A stretch of DNA of 64,000 nt from an uncultured Oscillospiraceae bacterium (GCA_934486875.1 CAKSPU010000005.1:17071-81070); one strand, 5' to 3'; counted from the stretch's first letter, positions 44,306 to 53,444 are shown. Translations and numbers: made by a program. Notes: generated from the letters alone by a model not told the origin.

Positions 44306-44604
44306 GCATAGTTGTATATATTGCGGTAATGGCGATAGTCACATACCTTATCAGAATGCTCCCTCTCACCCTTTTCCGCTCGAAAATAAAGTCGAAATTT
44401 CTGCGGAGCTTTCTCAAATACATACCCTACACCGTTCTCAGCGCAATGACATTTCCCGCAATTTTCTATTCAACGGGAAATGTAATAACAGCCTCACTGG
44501 GAACAGCAGCAGCCCTTATAACCGCCTTTTTCGGGCTCCCGCTCATCATCGTTGCGGCAGCCGCCGCAGGTGCTGCGCTTATTGCAGGGCTTTTTATATT
44601 GTAA
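44302..44604 (+). CDS. azlD: AzlD family branched-chain amino acid exporter subunit
   Basis: A 100-residue protein with three to four membrane helices. The family core reads VTYLIRMLPLTLFR followed by FLKYIPYTVLSAMTFPAIF. It starts with TTG overlapping the azlC stop (TTGA), which indicates coupling and an equimolar complex with AzlC. A strong terminator follows. Confidence 0.92.
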   Translation: MSIVVYIAVMAIVTYLIRMLPLTLFRSKIKSKFLRSFLKYIPYTVLSAMTFPAIFYSTGNVITASLGTAAALITAFFGLPLIIVAAAAAGAALIAGLFIL

Positions 44605-44641
44605 AATGACCGCACGATTTGCCTGTGCGGTCATTTTTTTA
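44603..44641. terminator. Bidirectional terminator between azlD and the DUF4363 gene
   Basis: AAAATGACCGCAC and GTGCGGTCATTTT form a 13-bp stem flanked by A and T runs. Confidence 0.9.
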
Positions 44642-45016
44642 CAAAATATTATACCAGCTCGGGAACTCTTCTTCATAGATCTGATCTATCTGATGATAGA
44701 TAGACTGTATCTCAGCAATAAGCTCCTCGTTTTCGTTTGAGATAAAGGGAGTGATCTTCGCAATGGACACGTTTATCCCTGTAAGAGCGTCGTCGTGAAC
44801 AAGCATTGTCACCCTTTTCTCGTACTTGTGCCAGTATTCGTTCAGGGCATTGGAAAGCTCCAGCGCTCCCTCGGTATCACCGCTTTCATACACCCGCTGG
44901 ACCTCCTGCAAACGAGCCTTGAATTTGTCGTTTTCGTTGTCCAGAATGAACAGCGAGCATACCGAGTATATCATTATCGCCAGAATGAGTACGGCGGCAG
45001 TTTTAACCCTTGTCAA
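44639..45016 (-). CDS. DUF4363 family protein
   Basis: A 125-residue protein with one N-terminal membrane helix (about 5-26) and an extracytoplasmic helical part rich in charged residues (VYESGDTEGALELSNALNEYWHKYEKRVTMLVHDD). This matches the DUF4363 family, whose function is unknown and which is regularly encoded beside DUF421 proteins, as here. Its start overlaps the end of the DUF421 gene by 14 bp, indicating co-translation. Confidence 0.8.
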   Translation of the reverse strand: MTRVKTAAVLILAIMIYSVCSLFILDNENDKFKARLQEVQRVYESGDTEGALELSNALNEYWHKYEKRVTMLVHDDALTGINVSIAKITPFISNENEELIAEIQSIYHQIDQIYEEEFPSWYNIL

Positions 45017-45713
45017 TCACCTTTTCCCCCTTGCATTTTTGTTTGAGCTCCTTTTTGATTATACGGTACTTGCCTGCGGTCTCGGCGGTCATAAGGAAAA
45101 TGTCCGTCTCGTGAATATCGTTTTCCGAAAGTATCTTGTCAAGCCACTGCTTGCCCAGACCGAGGCGCTTAAGAGATGAATCCATTACCCGTCCGTCCTG
45201 CACCACCACCGCAGGAGGGTCGGTGTTGGTGTTTTTGATGTTCATATCCTCATTTGTAACGGGACGGTTCTTGAATTTGGGATAAACGCTGACCTTTCCC
45301 GTGGTCTCCACCACCGCAAACTGCACCTGCTCAAGGTCGAAAATACCCTGAGAACGTATGGCTTCCATAAGATCATCGGTGGTGAAGCGGAGATTGTAAA
45401 GTTTCTGCTGATCCACCTTTCCGTCGCTTATGATAATGACAGGCTCACCCGAAACAATGCCCCTCATCTTCTTTGATTTCATAGAAAACCAGGACATAAG
45501 CACATCAAGGCAGACAAGGGTGAGCACGGGGAGCAGTCCCGTTACAAGGGGAATGCTCAGGTCCTCCACGGGGAGGGTGGCAATGTTTGAGATAAGTATG
45601 GTGATGGCAAGCTCGGAGGGCTGCAGCTCCCCTATCTGCCGCTTTCCCATAAGACGGACGGAGAATATGAGCACGCAGTAAAGTATGACCGCCCGTATGA
45701 ATATAACTGTCAA
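45003..45713 (-). CDS. DUF421 (YetF-like) membrane protein
   Basis: A 236-residue protein with three N-terminal membrane helices and two small cytoplasmic domains. The conserved opening FIRAVILYCVLIFSVRLMGKRQIGELQPSEL is split here as VRLMGKRQIGELQ near residue 19. DLMEAIRSQGI and PKFKNRPVT are also typical. Family members in Bacillus are spore-membrane lipid-related or unknown. TTG 45713 is chosen because AAAGG lies 10 bp upstream and the product then starts like its family; an earlier TTG at 45731 precedes the site. It pairs with the DUF4363 gene. Confidence 0.82.
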   Translation of the reverse strand: MTVIFIRAVILYCVLIFSVRLMGKRQIGELQPSELAITILISNIATLPVEDLSIPLVTGLLPVLTLVCLDVLMSWFSMKSKKMRGIVSGEPVIIISDGKVDQQKLYNLRFTTDDLMEAIRSQGIFDLEQVQFAVVETTGKVSVYPKFKNRPVTNEDMNIKNTNTDPPAVVVQDGRVMDSSLKRLGLGKQWLDKILSENDIHETDIFLMTAETAGKYRIIKKELKQKCKGEKVIDKG

Positions 45714-45826
45714 AATGTCACGACCTTTCAAACCGTAATTCCTTTATATTCTGTGAAAACATTTCCCGATTATTCACGGCATTTGGGAAAATCCTATGTA
45801 TCAAGCCGAAAAATTAAATTTTGCTA

Positions 45827-45855
45827 TTGACAAAAGCATAAATATCTGTTATCAT
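45827..45855 (+). promoter_or_regulatory. Promoter of ddh
   Basis: A perfect TTGACA and TATCAT are separated by 17 bp. The leader is about 95 nt; it is too short for a lysine riboswitch and I saw no such motif. Confidence 0.8.
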
Positions 45856-45957
45856 TAAAGTTGGACGGTTTGCAGGATTAAAAGTTAGAACTTGCATATT
45901 CTGCACCAAAGCAATTTCAGGGAAAAAGTAATTTTATTGCAGGGAGATTTGTTTTTT

Positions 45958-46941
45958 ATGATACGCATTGGAATTTTAGGCTACGGAAATCTTGGAAAGG
46001 GCGTTGAATACGCTATCAGGCAGAACGATGATATGAAGCTTGCAGCGGTATTTACCCGCCGTGACCCCTCTTCCGTAAAGATAATCACCGAGAACGTTCC
46101 CGTTTACAATGTAAAGGACGCAGCGGCTCACGCTTCCGAGATCGATGTTCTCATCATCTGCGGCGGCAGCGCAAACGATCTGCCCGTTCAGACACCCGAG
46201 TATGCAAAGCTTTTCAACGTTATCGACAGCTTTGACACTCACGCAAAGATACCCTCTCACTTCGCAAATGTGGATAAGTCCGCAAAGGAATCGGGCAAGG
46301 TGGGAATCATCTCCATCGGCTGGGATCCCGGTCTCTTCTCTCTTATGAGAATGCTCGGCAACGCCGTTCTTCCCGACGGCTGCGACTACACATTCTGGGG
46401 CAAGGGCGTTAGTCAGGGTCACTCCGACGCTGTAAGACGTGTAAAGGGCGTTAAGAACGCAAAGCAGTACACTATCCCCGTTGAGAGCGCTCTTGAAAAG
46501 GTAAGAAACGGCGAGAACCCCGAGCTTACCACCCGTGAAAAGCACACAAGAGAGTGCTTCGTAGTTCCCGAGGAGGGCGCTGATCTGGCTCAGATCGAGC
46601 ACGATATCAAGACAATGCCCAACTACTTCTCCGACTATGACACCACCGTTCATTTCATCACCGAGGAAGAGCTTGAAAAGAACCACAGCGGCATTCCTCA
46701 CGGCGGCTTTGTTATCCGCTCGGGCAAGACAGGCGAAAACGGCGCAAACAAGCACGTTATGGAATTTAACCTTAAGCTGGACTCCAACCCCGAGTTCACA
46801 TCAAGCGTTCTTGTGGCATATGCAAGAGCTGCATATCGTCTGAACAGCGAAGGCGTAAGCGGCTGCAAGACCATTTTCGATATCCCCCCCGCATATCTGT
46901 GCAAGCAGAGCGGCGAAGAGCTCAGAGCTCATATGCTTTGA
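45958..46941 (+). CDS. ddh: Meso-diaminopimelate D-dehydrogenase
   Basis: A 327-residue NADPH-dependent enzyme that makes meso-diaminopimelate in one step from tetrahydrodipicolinate. The Rossmann motif GILGYGNLGKGVEYAI opens the protein. IDSFDTHAKIP near 90, ISIGWDPGLFSLMR near 120 and the HGGFVIRSG loop near 250 are characteristic of the family (about 326 residues). The product feeds both lysine and peptidoglycan synthesis, and could supply the wall machinery that includes the penicillin-binding protein in this window. ATG 45958 has AGGGAG upstream. Confidence 0.95.
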   Translation: MIRIGILGYGNLGKGVEYAIRQNDDMKLAAVFTRRDPSSVKIITENVPVYNVKDAAAHASEIDVLIICGGSANDLPVQTPEYAKLFNVIDSFDTHAKIPSHFANVDKSAKESGKVGIISIGWDPGLFSLMRMLGNAVLPDGCDYTFWGKGVSQGHSDAVRRVKGVKNAKQYTIPVESALEKVRNGENPELTTREKHTRECFVVPEEGADLAQIEHDIKTMPNYFSDYDTTVHFITEEELEKNHSGIPHGGFVIRSGKTGENGANKHVMEFNLKLDSNPEFTSSVLVAYARAAYRLNSEGVSGCKTIFDIPPAYLCKQSGEELRAHML

Positions 46942-46956
46942 TTTAAAAAATTTTCG

Positions 46957-46988
46957 GAGCCTGCCGATTTTTCGGCAGGCTCTTTTTT
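46957..46988 (+). terminator. Terminator of ddh
   Basis: GAGCCTGCCGA and TCGGCAGGCTC form a stem followed by seven T. Confidence 0.9.
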
Positions 46989-47038
46989 ATACAGAAAAAT
47001 TGCACAAAAATCCGTCCTAAAAAATTATCCTGTTATAG

Positions 47039-47067
47039 TTGAAATTTCCGACTGTTTGTGATATAAT
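47039..47067 (+). promoter_or_regulatory. Promoter of the EAL-HDOD gene
   Basis: TTGAAA and TATAAT are separated by 17 bp. Confidence 0.82.
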
Positions 47068-47127
47068 GTTTTTAAGAATATTTATGCCCCGTCATTCCAA
47101 CTCAGATTAAGGAGAACAGTTACAACT

Positions 47128-48372
47128 ATGGAGCCGTATATCGTCAAGCAAACAATTACCAATAAAGATCAGAAGACTGTGGGCTATGAAATAATGTACG
47201 CCGACGATCAGGTAGAAATGTGGCAGGCTGATGATACAACTGCTGCGAATGCGGTGGAGACCTTCCTCTCCTCCATTGACAGCGAAAATTTCATAGGCGG
47301 CAAGACCGCATATATCACCTTCACCCGCAACCTGCTGGTGAAGAATATCCCGAAAATGTTCGACACCGACAAGCTTGTTATCCAGATAGAGGACGGACTT
47401 ATCACCAATCCTATGTCCCACTCCCTGATAACCAAGTTCAAGCAGGCAGGCTACAAGATAGCCGTTATCGACTTCGAGTTCGCCCCCAGATATTTCAGTG
47501 TTCTCGATATCGTGGACTATATCAAGGTCAATTTCAAAAATCACAGCGACCCCACCCTTGAAAATGTTATCCGCATAGGAAAATCCTTCGGCAAGGGTAT
47601 GATAGCCTACAACATCGACTGCGCCGAGGCTTATGAAAAGGCAAAGCTTTACGGCTGCATAAGCTTTCAGGGCTCTTTCGTTTCCGAAAAGATGCCTGCG
47701 GCTCTGCAAAAGTCCAAGGTTATGCAGGGCAACTTTATGATGCTTATGGTGGCTGTCAACCGTGATGAGCCCGATATCGACGAGATAGAGGAGATCGTTT
47801 CCCACGACGTGTCCCTTACATATGCCCTTTTGAAGCTTGTAAACTCGGCATATTTTGCCCTGAGGAACCGTGCGAAATCCGTCAAGCAGGCGCTTGTTAT
47901 ACTGGGTCTCGGTCAGCTCAAGCAGTGGATATACCTGCTGTCATTCAAGACCGATGACGGCACTATGCCCGATGAGCTCATCAAGCTGTCGTTCCTCAGA
48001 GGAAGCTTCTGCGCAGAGCTGGTGGAATTTGCGGACAATATGCCCATTTCCCGCTCGGAGGCGTACCTTATGGGTATGTTCTCCACTCTCGGCAAGCTTA
48101 TGCAGATGCCCATTGACGAGGTGCTGGCAAAGCTCCCCATAAGCGATGATATCAAGCTTGCACTCACCGACCACGCAGGCAGATCGGGTATGCTTTTTGA
48201 CGCAGTTATTGCATATGAAAATGCGGAATGGTCAAAGATGAAATCACTTGCCGACGGTCTCGGCATTCCCAAGGAGATAATCTCCGAGAAATACTGCGAG
48301 TGCGTCCAGAGGGTGAACAACACCTGGGCAAAGCTTATGCAGGCTGAACATTTCGACGAGGACGACGAATAA
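47128..48372 (+). CDS. EAL-HDOD signalling protein (YuxH-like)
   Basis: A 414-residue protein. Residues about 5-190 have the fold of an EAL phosphodiesterase, but the catalytic signature is lost: the ExLxR position reads VGYEIMY and no metal-binding Asp pair is evident, so it should not hydrolyse cyclic di-GMP. Residues about 200-400 are an HDOD domain (HDVSLTYALLKLVNSAYFALRNRAKSVKQAL split near 230-262), a relative of HD domains that acts as a signalling module. It is monocistronic. Its likely role is as a scaffold or sensor rather than an enzyme. Confidence 0.88.
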   Translation: MEPYIVKQTITNKDQKTVGYEIMYADDQVEMWQADDTTAANAVETFLSSIDSENFIGGKTAYITFTRNLLVKNIPKMFDTDKLVIQIEDGLITNPMSHSLITKFKQAGYKIAVIDFEFAPRYFSVLDIVDYIKVNFKNHSDPTLENVIRIGKSFGKGMIAYNIDCAEAYEKAKLYGCISFQGSFVSEKMPAALQKSKVMQGNFMMLMVAVNRDEPDIDEIEEIVSHDVSLTYALLKLVNSAYFALRNRAKSVKQALVILGLGQLKQWIYLLSFKTDDGTMPDELIKLSFLRGSFCAELVEFADNMPISRSEAYLMGMFSTLGKLMQMPIDEVLAKLPISDDIKLALTDHAGRSGMLFDAVIAYENAEWSKMKSLADGLGIPKEIISEKYCECVQRVNNTWAKLMQAEHFDEDDE

Positions 48373-48395
48373 GCAGACTTACAAATATAATTTCA

Positions 48396-48432
48396 GCGGG
48401 TGGCGGAGGCAATGCCTTTGTCACCCCGTTTT
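48396..48432 (+). terminator. Terminator after the EAL-HDOD gene
   Basis: CGGGTGGCGGAGGCA pairs imperfectly with TGCCTTTGTCACCCCG and is followed by four T. It lies just before the ribosome binding site of the next gene. Confidence 0.65.
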
Positions 48433-48453
48433 GTCAGAAAGGATAAATTTAAA

Positions 48454-49104
48454 ATGGAAATAATCAAGCTCCCTCCTATGAGCAATTTCGGAGTTAATCC
48501 ATACATCGTGACCGCCGAAAATATGGACGGCGTGCTGATAGACGCTCCATACGGCGGCGAAAGCATTGTGAAAACCGTTATGGAAAAGGGCATTGAGCTG
48601 AAAATGATACTGCTCACCCACGGTCACTGCGACCATATTGCCTCTGCGGCGCATATTGCGGCGGCAACGGGAGCGAAGATATACATTCACAAATTTGACG
48701 AGGACAAGCTTAGAAATGACCGCACCAACCTTACGCAGTATTTCTCCCTGCCCCCCATTGACCCTGTTGAAAACGCCCACACCGTAAGCGACGGGGACGT
48801 TATCACGATGGACGAGCTTGAATTTGAGGTGCTCCACACCCCGGGTCACACAAGCGGTTCGGTATGCTACATTTCAGGGGACAATATGTTCTGCGGCGAT
48901 ACCCTTTTCAACGGCAGTATGGGCAGGACGGATATGATAGACGGCAATGACGAGGCTATGACCGACACCCTGAAAATGCTCTATGAGTTTGACAGAAACA
49001 CCAATTACACCCTATATCCCGGTCACGGTCAGACCTCCACTATGGTGGAGGAACGGCAGTTCAATCCATATCTCAGGGCTGCGGCAGGTCTGAGGACGAG
49101 GTAA
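48454..49104 (+). CDS. Metallo-beta-lactamase-fold hydrolase (glyoxalase II-like)
   Basis: A 216-residue protein with the dinuclear metal motif LTHGHCDHIASA near residue 56, TPGHTSGSVCY near 130, GDTLF near 148 and a final LYPGHGQTS near 188. This set is typical of glyoxalase II-like thioesterases and related small hydrolases of anaerobes. The substrate is unknown. ATG 48454 has AAAGGA upstream; earlier in-frame starts would lie in the preceding terminator. Confidence 0.9.
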   Translation: MEIIKLPPMSNFGVNPYIVTAENMDGVLIDAPYGGESIVKTVMEKGIELKMILLTHGHCDHIASAAHIAAATGAKIYIHKFDEDKLRNDRTNLTQYFSLPPIDPVENAHTVSDGDVITMDELEFEVLHTPGHTSGSVCYISGDNMFCGDTLFNGSMGRTDMIDGNDEAMTDTLKMLYEFDRNTNYTLYPGHGQTSTMVEERQFNPYLRAAAGLRTR

Positions 49105-49398
49105 ATCCGAGGAGGAACGGGCTTGAAAAAAGAGCGGAAAGGTGCATTGCCGAGGGGCTTGTGATGATATTCCGGGTCACGACCGCCATAACCTGCGTCC
49201 TCTGCAATCTGGTGTTTGTCACAAGAGAGGGCATTGTTCTGATACGTCAGCCAAATAAAAAAGACCTGTTTGCCGACAGTGAAAAAAATTATCTGCGTAT
49301 AAATGAAAAACGACACATTCCCGGTATGCAAAATAAAGGACACCCCCGAAAATCGGGAAATTCTGACCCCATACATAAAATAATATCAAGGTGAAAAT
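49105..49398. other. 294-bp gap with no convincing gene
   Basis: This stretch between the hydrolase gene and hemZ holds only short frames with unnatural composition and no good ribosome binding sites, and no strong promoter or hairpin that I can point to. It could be a decayed gene. Confidence 0.5.
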
Positions 49399-50856
49399 AT
49401 GACTGTATATTTTGAAAACAACTCCTACAAATATGAAACAGAGGCGGTAATGAAGCTATTCTGCCCACTTGAAAGCTTTGAATTTGTCTTTGACGGCAAG
49501 TGCAATGAAGCGGGCGACCACGTTCTTGTTTCCGTGACGGACAGGCTGACCGTTTCCGCCCGTCTCGGCAGCAGAACGGGACATCTGGAAGAGCCTTTAT
49601 GCGATGAAAGCGAAAGAGAGCTTGCCCTCTGCCGAATGTTATACAGAGTTATGTCCGAAATAACAGGCGTTTCTCCCGAATGGGGCTGCCTTACGGGAAT
49701 ACGCCCCGTCAAAAAGGTGAACGCTCTTATAAACGAGGGCTGCTCACAGGACGAGGTATATGAAAAACTTCACGAAAAATATTTCATAAGCAGGAGAAAA
49801 TCCGACCTGTCATATCTTACAGCCGTTACGCAGACACCTATGCTCAGAAGCCTTGACCCCAAGAGTTTTTCCCTTTACATAGGCATACCGTTCTGCCCCA
49901 CACGCTGCTCCTACTGCTCATTTGTGTCCCACTCCATACGTTCAAGGGGGGCAACTGTGCTTATCCCTCAGTATGTTGAGATGCTCTGCCGTGAGATAAC
50001 CGAGCTGGGTGCAATGCTCAAAGGCAAGAACACCTATTGCGACACAATTTACATCGGCGGCGGCACTCCCACGTCACTTTCCGCCGAACAGATCGAAAAA
50101 ATAATGAAAACAGTTGAGAAAAGCATTGACATTTCCCATATCCGTGAATATACTGTAGAAGCGGGGCGGGCGGATTCCATCACCGAAGATAAGCTCATCG
50201 CTATCCGTGACAACGGCGCAACAAGGATATCCATAAATCCCCAGACTATGCAGGACAGCGTTCTGAGAGCCATCGGCAGGCAGCACACCGCCGCCCGGTT
50301 CGAGGAATGCTTTGACCTTGCAAGGCGGCTGGGCTTTGACAACATCAACACCGACACCATAGCAGGGCTGCCAACCGATACGTACGAGGGCTTCAGGGAC
50401 ACTATCGACAGGCTAATTGCTCTTGCTCCCGAGAGCATAACCGTCCACACCCTTACGGTGAAGCGTTCTGCGGAGCTGTTCAAATCGGCGGAGAGCTTCC
50501 GTGAGGGCTATCTCACAGATGACAGTGTTTCCCGAATGGTGAATTATGCCTTTGACGCACTGACGGAAAACGGGCTTATGCCGTACTATCTCTACCGTCA
50601 GAAAAACACTGTGGGAAACCTTGAAAACGTGGGATATGCACGGGCGGGAAAGGAGAGCCTTTATAACATCTACATTATGGAAGAGGCTCAGAATATCCTT
50701 GCCTGCGGTGCATCGGGCTCAACCAAGCTCATAGATCACGCAACGGGAAAAATAACAAGATTTTTCAATTACAAATACCCCTATGAATACATATCACGGT
50801 ATGAAAAAATGATGGGATACAAGCCTGAGCTTGAAAAATTTCTTGCGCAGCTATAA
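49399..50856 (+). CDS. hemZ: HemZ-type radical SAM protein (coproporphyrinogen dehydrogenase-like)
   Basis: A 485-residue radical SAM enzyme. An N-terminal domain of about 150 residues precedes the barrel, as in HemZ. The cluster motif is CPTRCSYCSFVSH near residue 167, and the SAM-binding IYIGGGTPTSLSAEQI is near 218. A C-terminal HemN-type region follows (PYYLYRQKN, GNLENVGYA). HemZ proteins are placed as oxygen-independent coproporphyrinogen dehydrogenases but many clostridial members lie in genomes without full heme synthesis, so the assignment is by family only. Confidence 0.88.
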   Translation: MTVYFENNSYKYETEAVMKLFCPLESFEFVFDGKCNEAGDHVLVSVTDRLTVSARLGSRTGHLEEPLCDESERELALCRMLYRVMSEITGVSPEWGCLTGIRPVKKVNALINEGCSQDEVYEKLHEKYFISRRKSDLSYLTAVTQTPMLRSLDPKSFSLYIGIPFCPTRCSYCSFVSHSIRSRGATVLIPQYVEMLCREITELGAMLKGKNTYCDTIYIGGGTPTSLSAEQIEKIMKTVEKSIDISHIREYTVEAGRADSITEDKLIAIRDNGATRISINPQTMQDSVLRAIGRQHTAARFEECFDLARRLGFDNINTDTIAGLPTDTYEGFRDTIDRLIALAPESITVHTLTVKRSAELFKSAESFREGYLTDDSVSRMVNYAFDALTENGLMPYYLYRQKNTVGNLENVGYARAGKESLYNIYIMEEAQNILACGASGSTKLIDHATGKITRFFNYKYPYEYISRYEKMMGYKPELEKFLAQL

Positions 50857-50884
50857 CCCGAACAATATGAAAGGCGGTATATTT

Positions 50885-51235
50885 ATGAACTACAATATGG
50901 ACGATCTTATCACCGATTCCAAGGAGCTTTTTGACAAGATATCCGCAAAGGCAAACGGCGCTGTGAACGTTTCAAAGGCATATGTGGAAAAGGCACAGCT
51001 GAGAGTAAAGCTCAGGGAGAAATATTGTCAGCTGGGCAAGGTATGCTTCGATATGCACCAGAATGACAGCGATGAAACGGGCAATATGAAGCTTATCATC
51101 AAGGAGATAAAAATGATCAAAGCACAGCTGGAATATGCCGAAGAAGCCGCAGGCAAGCCTAAGATATGCAAGCTCTGCGGTGCCAAGAACAGCGCTGAAA
51201 ATTCCTACTGCGCAAAGTGCGGGGAAAAGCTGTAA
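50885..51235 (+). CDS. Small zinc-ribbon protein
   Basis: A 116-residue soluble protein. The first 85 residues are helical and Lys/Glu-rich (VSKAYVEKAQLRVKLREKY), probably a coiled coil. A zinc ribbon closes it (CKLCGAKNSAENSYCAKCG, about 96-114). I do not know its function. AAAGGCGG lies upstream of ATG 50885, which overlaps nothing. It lies between hemZ and rlmD, whose frame begins near its 3' end. Confidence 0.75.
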   Translation: MNYNMDDLITDSKELFDKISAKANGAVNVSKAYVEKAQLRVKLREKYCQLGKVCFDMHQNDSDETGNMKLIIKEIKMIKAQLEYAEEAAGKPKICKLCGAKNSAENSYCAKCGEKL

Positions 51236-51249
51236 GCTGCGGCGTTTGT

Positions 51250-52956
51250 ATGCCGCATAAAAAAGTAATTTACAATATTGTCGGGGTGTTTAAAATTAAC
51301 CTTTCCAAAAACGATATAATAGAAAAGCTTGAAATAACCGATGTTACCGCCGAGGGAAACGGCGTTGGCCATATTGATACCGACAGCGGCAGAGCGGCTG
51401 TTTTCGTTCCTGCCGCCGTTACGGGGGACGTTATAAAATGCAGGATAGTCAAGGTGCAGAAAAGCCTTTGCTACGGCATTATCCTTGATATCATAACCCC
51501 CTCGGACAAAAGGTATGACCGTGGCTGCGAGGTGAAAAAGACCTGCGGCGGCTGCGTTTTCAGGCATATAAGCTATGATGCGGAGCTTGAAATAAAGGAA
51601 AATATCGTGAGAAACGCATTTGTCCGTCTGGGAAAATTTCCCGAGGACAGCTTTGAGTTTATGCCAATTCTCGGCTGTGCAGACACCGACGGCTACCGCA
51701 ACAAGGCGCAGTATCCCGTGGCGGCAGACAAGGAGGGCAGGGCTGTATGCGGCTTTTACGCCCAGCGCAGCCACAGGGTAATTCCCTGTGATGAATGCAG
51801 GCTCCAGCCTCCCGTATTTTCCGAGATACTGAAAGTCATTACAGAGTATGCTGACCGCAGGCACATATCCCCCTACAACGAGGAAACGGGCACAGGCATT
51901 CTCAGGCACATTTTTATCCGCAGAGGATATCACAGCGGTGAAACTGCCGTCTGTCTTATCGTCCGAAAGGATATAAAAAGGGAGCTTATGCCCCTCTGCA
52001 CCGAGCTTATGGATAAATTCCCCGAAATAAAGTCTGTGACTATGAACATAAATCCCGCCAAAACCAATGTTATTATGGGCGACAAGCTCATAATACTTGG
52101 GGGAGATGACTGCATCACCGACATTATGTGCGGCAACAGGATAATCATATATCCCCGCTCGTTCTATCAGGTGAACACCCCTCAGGCAGAGCTTCTCTAC
52201 GCTCAGGCAAAGGATTTTGCGGCTCTTTCGGGGAATGAAGATGTGCTTGATCTTTACTGCGGTGCGGGCACGATCGGGCTGTCCCTTGCGGACTGTGCAA
52301 AGCATATCACAGGTGCGGAAATCATTCCCGACGCTGTAAACGCCGCAAAGAAAAATGCGGAGATAAACGGCATAAAAAATGCCGATTTTATCTGTGCCGA
52401 TGCGGGACAGGCTGCAAAAATGCTCCTTGACGGCGGCAGAAAGCCCGATGTCATCATCACAGACCCGCCGAGAAAGGGCTGCGACGGCATTACGCTTGAT
52501 TCTATCGTGAAGATGTCACCGAAGCGTGTGGTAATGGTATCCTGCAATCCCGCCACCGCCGCCCGTGACTGCCGTATCCTTGCGGATAACGGCTACAGGC
52601 TCGTTAAGGTGCGGGCTGTGGATATGTTCCCGGCGGCGGGGCATGTGGAATGCGTAGCTTTATTGTCCAAACTCAAAAGTGACCAACACATTGAGGTGGA
52701 GCTGAAAACAGACGAACTTGATCTGACCTCTGCGGAGAGCAAGGCTACTTACGATGAGATCAAGGCTTATGTCAAGGAGCATACGGGTTTGACGGTATCG
52801 TCTTTGAATATTGCACAGGTGAAGCAGAAGTGCGGCATTATTGAAAGGGAGAATTACAACAAGGCTAAGACTAAGGACTCCAGACAGCCGAAGTGTACTG
52901 AGGAAAAGGAAGAGGCTATTGTTGAGGCTTTGAAGTGGTTTAAGATGATTAAGTAA
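51250..52956 (+). CDS. rlmD: 23S rRNA (uracil-C5)-methyltransferase RlmD-like, with C-terminal extension
   Basis: A protein of up to 568 residues. A TRAM domain opens it (about 15-75), followed by Fe-S cysteines (CEVKKTCGGC, later CDECRLQ) and the methyltransferase: DLYCGAGTIGLS, TDPPRKGCDGI and the nucleophile Cys in VMVSCNPATAARD. It methylates a uracil of 23S rRNA (or related RNA) with SAM. The start is uncertain: ATG 51250 and GTG 51286 lack a site, while an ATT at 51295 has GGGGTG at a good distance and the family length. After HVECVALLSKLKSD (about 52680) an extra 90 residues follow with different codon choice; these are not part of the enzyme core. Confidence 0.88.
   Translation: MPHKKVIYNIVGVFKINLSKNDIIEKLEITDVTAEGNGVGHIDTDSGRAAVFVPAAVTGDVIKCRIVKVQKSLCYGIILDIITPSDKRYDRGCEVKKTCGGCVFRHISYDAELEIKENIVRNAFVRLGKFPEDSFEFMPILGCADTDGYRNKAQYPVAADKEGRAVCGFYAQRSHRVIPCDECRLQPPVFSEILKVITEYADRRHISPYNEETGTGILRHIFIRRGYHSGETAVCLIVRKDIKRELMPLCTELMDKFPEIKSVTMNINPAKTNVIMGDKLIILGGDDCITDIMCGNRIIIYPRSFYQVNTPQAELLYAQAKDFAALSGNEDVLDLYCGAGTIGLSLADCAKHITGAEIIPDAVNAAKKNAEINGIKNADFICADAGQAAKMLLDGGRKPDVIITDPPRKGCDGITLDSIVKMSPKRVVMVSCNPATAARDCRILADNGYRLVKVRAVDMFPAAGHVECVALLSKLKSDQHIEVELKTDELDLTSAESKATYDEIKAYVKEHTGLTVSSLNIAQVKQKCGIIERENYNKAKTKDSRQPKCTEEKEEAIVEALKWFKMIK
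52680..52956 (+). other. Codon-shifted C-terminal extension of rlmD at the island edge
   Basis: The extension uses TTG, AAG, GCT and GTT codons heavily, unlike the CTT/GCC-rich core genes. It reads like a small helical DNA- or RNA-binding domain (ATYDEIKAYVKEHTGL, VKQKCGI, then EAIVEALKWFKMI). Similar tails are familiar to me at the end of methyltransferase frames and beside mobile DNA in clostridia (recollection, not checked). It marks where the AT-rich island begins. Confidence 0.6.
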
Positions 52957-52959
52957 TGA

Positions 52960-52999
52960 TTCACCCGACTGCGAGATTTTGCAGTCGGGTGAAGTTTTG
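52960..52999 (+). terminator. Terminator of rlmD
   Basis: TTCACCCGACTGC and GCAGTCGGGTGAA form a 13-bp stem followed by GTTTT. Confidence 0.85.
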
Positions 53000-53444
53000 A
53001 GAACAGGCTTTCGGCCTGACGGTTGATGAGAATTTCACCCTCAAACTCCCAAGGTTTATCCGTCCTTGGAATATCCGGTGAAGAATACGAAAAGCAGCAA
53101 CATTTATGTCACTGCTTTATTCTGCAGCCTGCGTTGGTTTGCTCCTCAGCGTTGCCTTATTGGCTGCATTTTTAAAATGGTCAGAATTTTGGCATTTATT
53201 GCGTTTACACGGTTTGATTTCCAGAACCAGCGAGAGCAAATGCGCTGATCTATTCTCTTGCTGTTACTGCCTGTGTTAACGATCTAAGTGTTAAGAATTA
53301 TTTTTTCAGACTGCTGACTTCTGATGTGCCTTTTATGCCTTGGAATGAGTAATATGAATAAAATGCCCTCCACTGATTGATTTTGGCGGAGGGTATTGCT
53401 TTTTGCGGACGGGAAATACTTTGACGAAGACAAAGAAACCGCTG
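53000..53444. other. Gene-free stretch at the left island edge
   Basis: About 445 bp without a convincing gene. Two short frames (60 and 70 codons) have no ribosome binding site and unnatural composition. It may hold decayed mobile-element sequence, but I could not identify any. Confidence 0.5.

Noticed and set aside
45870..45957. Lysine riboswitch before ddh
   Set aside because: The leader is about 95 nt, too short, and lacks the conserved lysine riboswitch core.
49161..49394. 77-codon frame between the hydrolase gene and hemZ
   Set aside because: Composition shifts abruptly from hydrophobic to low-complexity charged sequence, there is no good ribosome site and it ends against the hemZ leader. 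It is more likely non-coding or decayed.
51205..52305. 366-codon minus-strand frame opposite rlmD
   Set aside because: Antisense shadow of the methyltransferase; no start signal and no family resemblance.
53066..53248. 60-codon frame at the left island edge
   Set aside because: No ribosome site and no domain.
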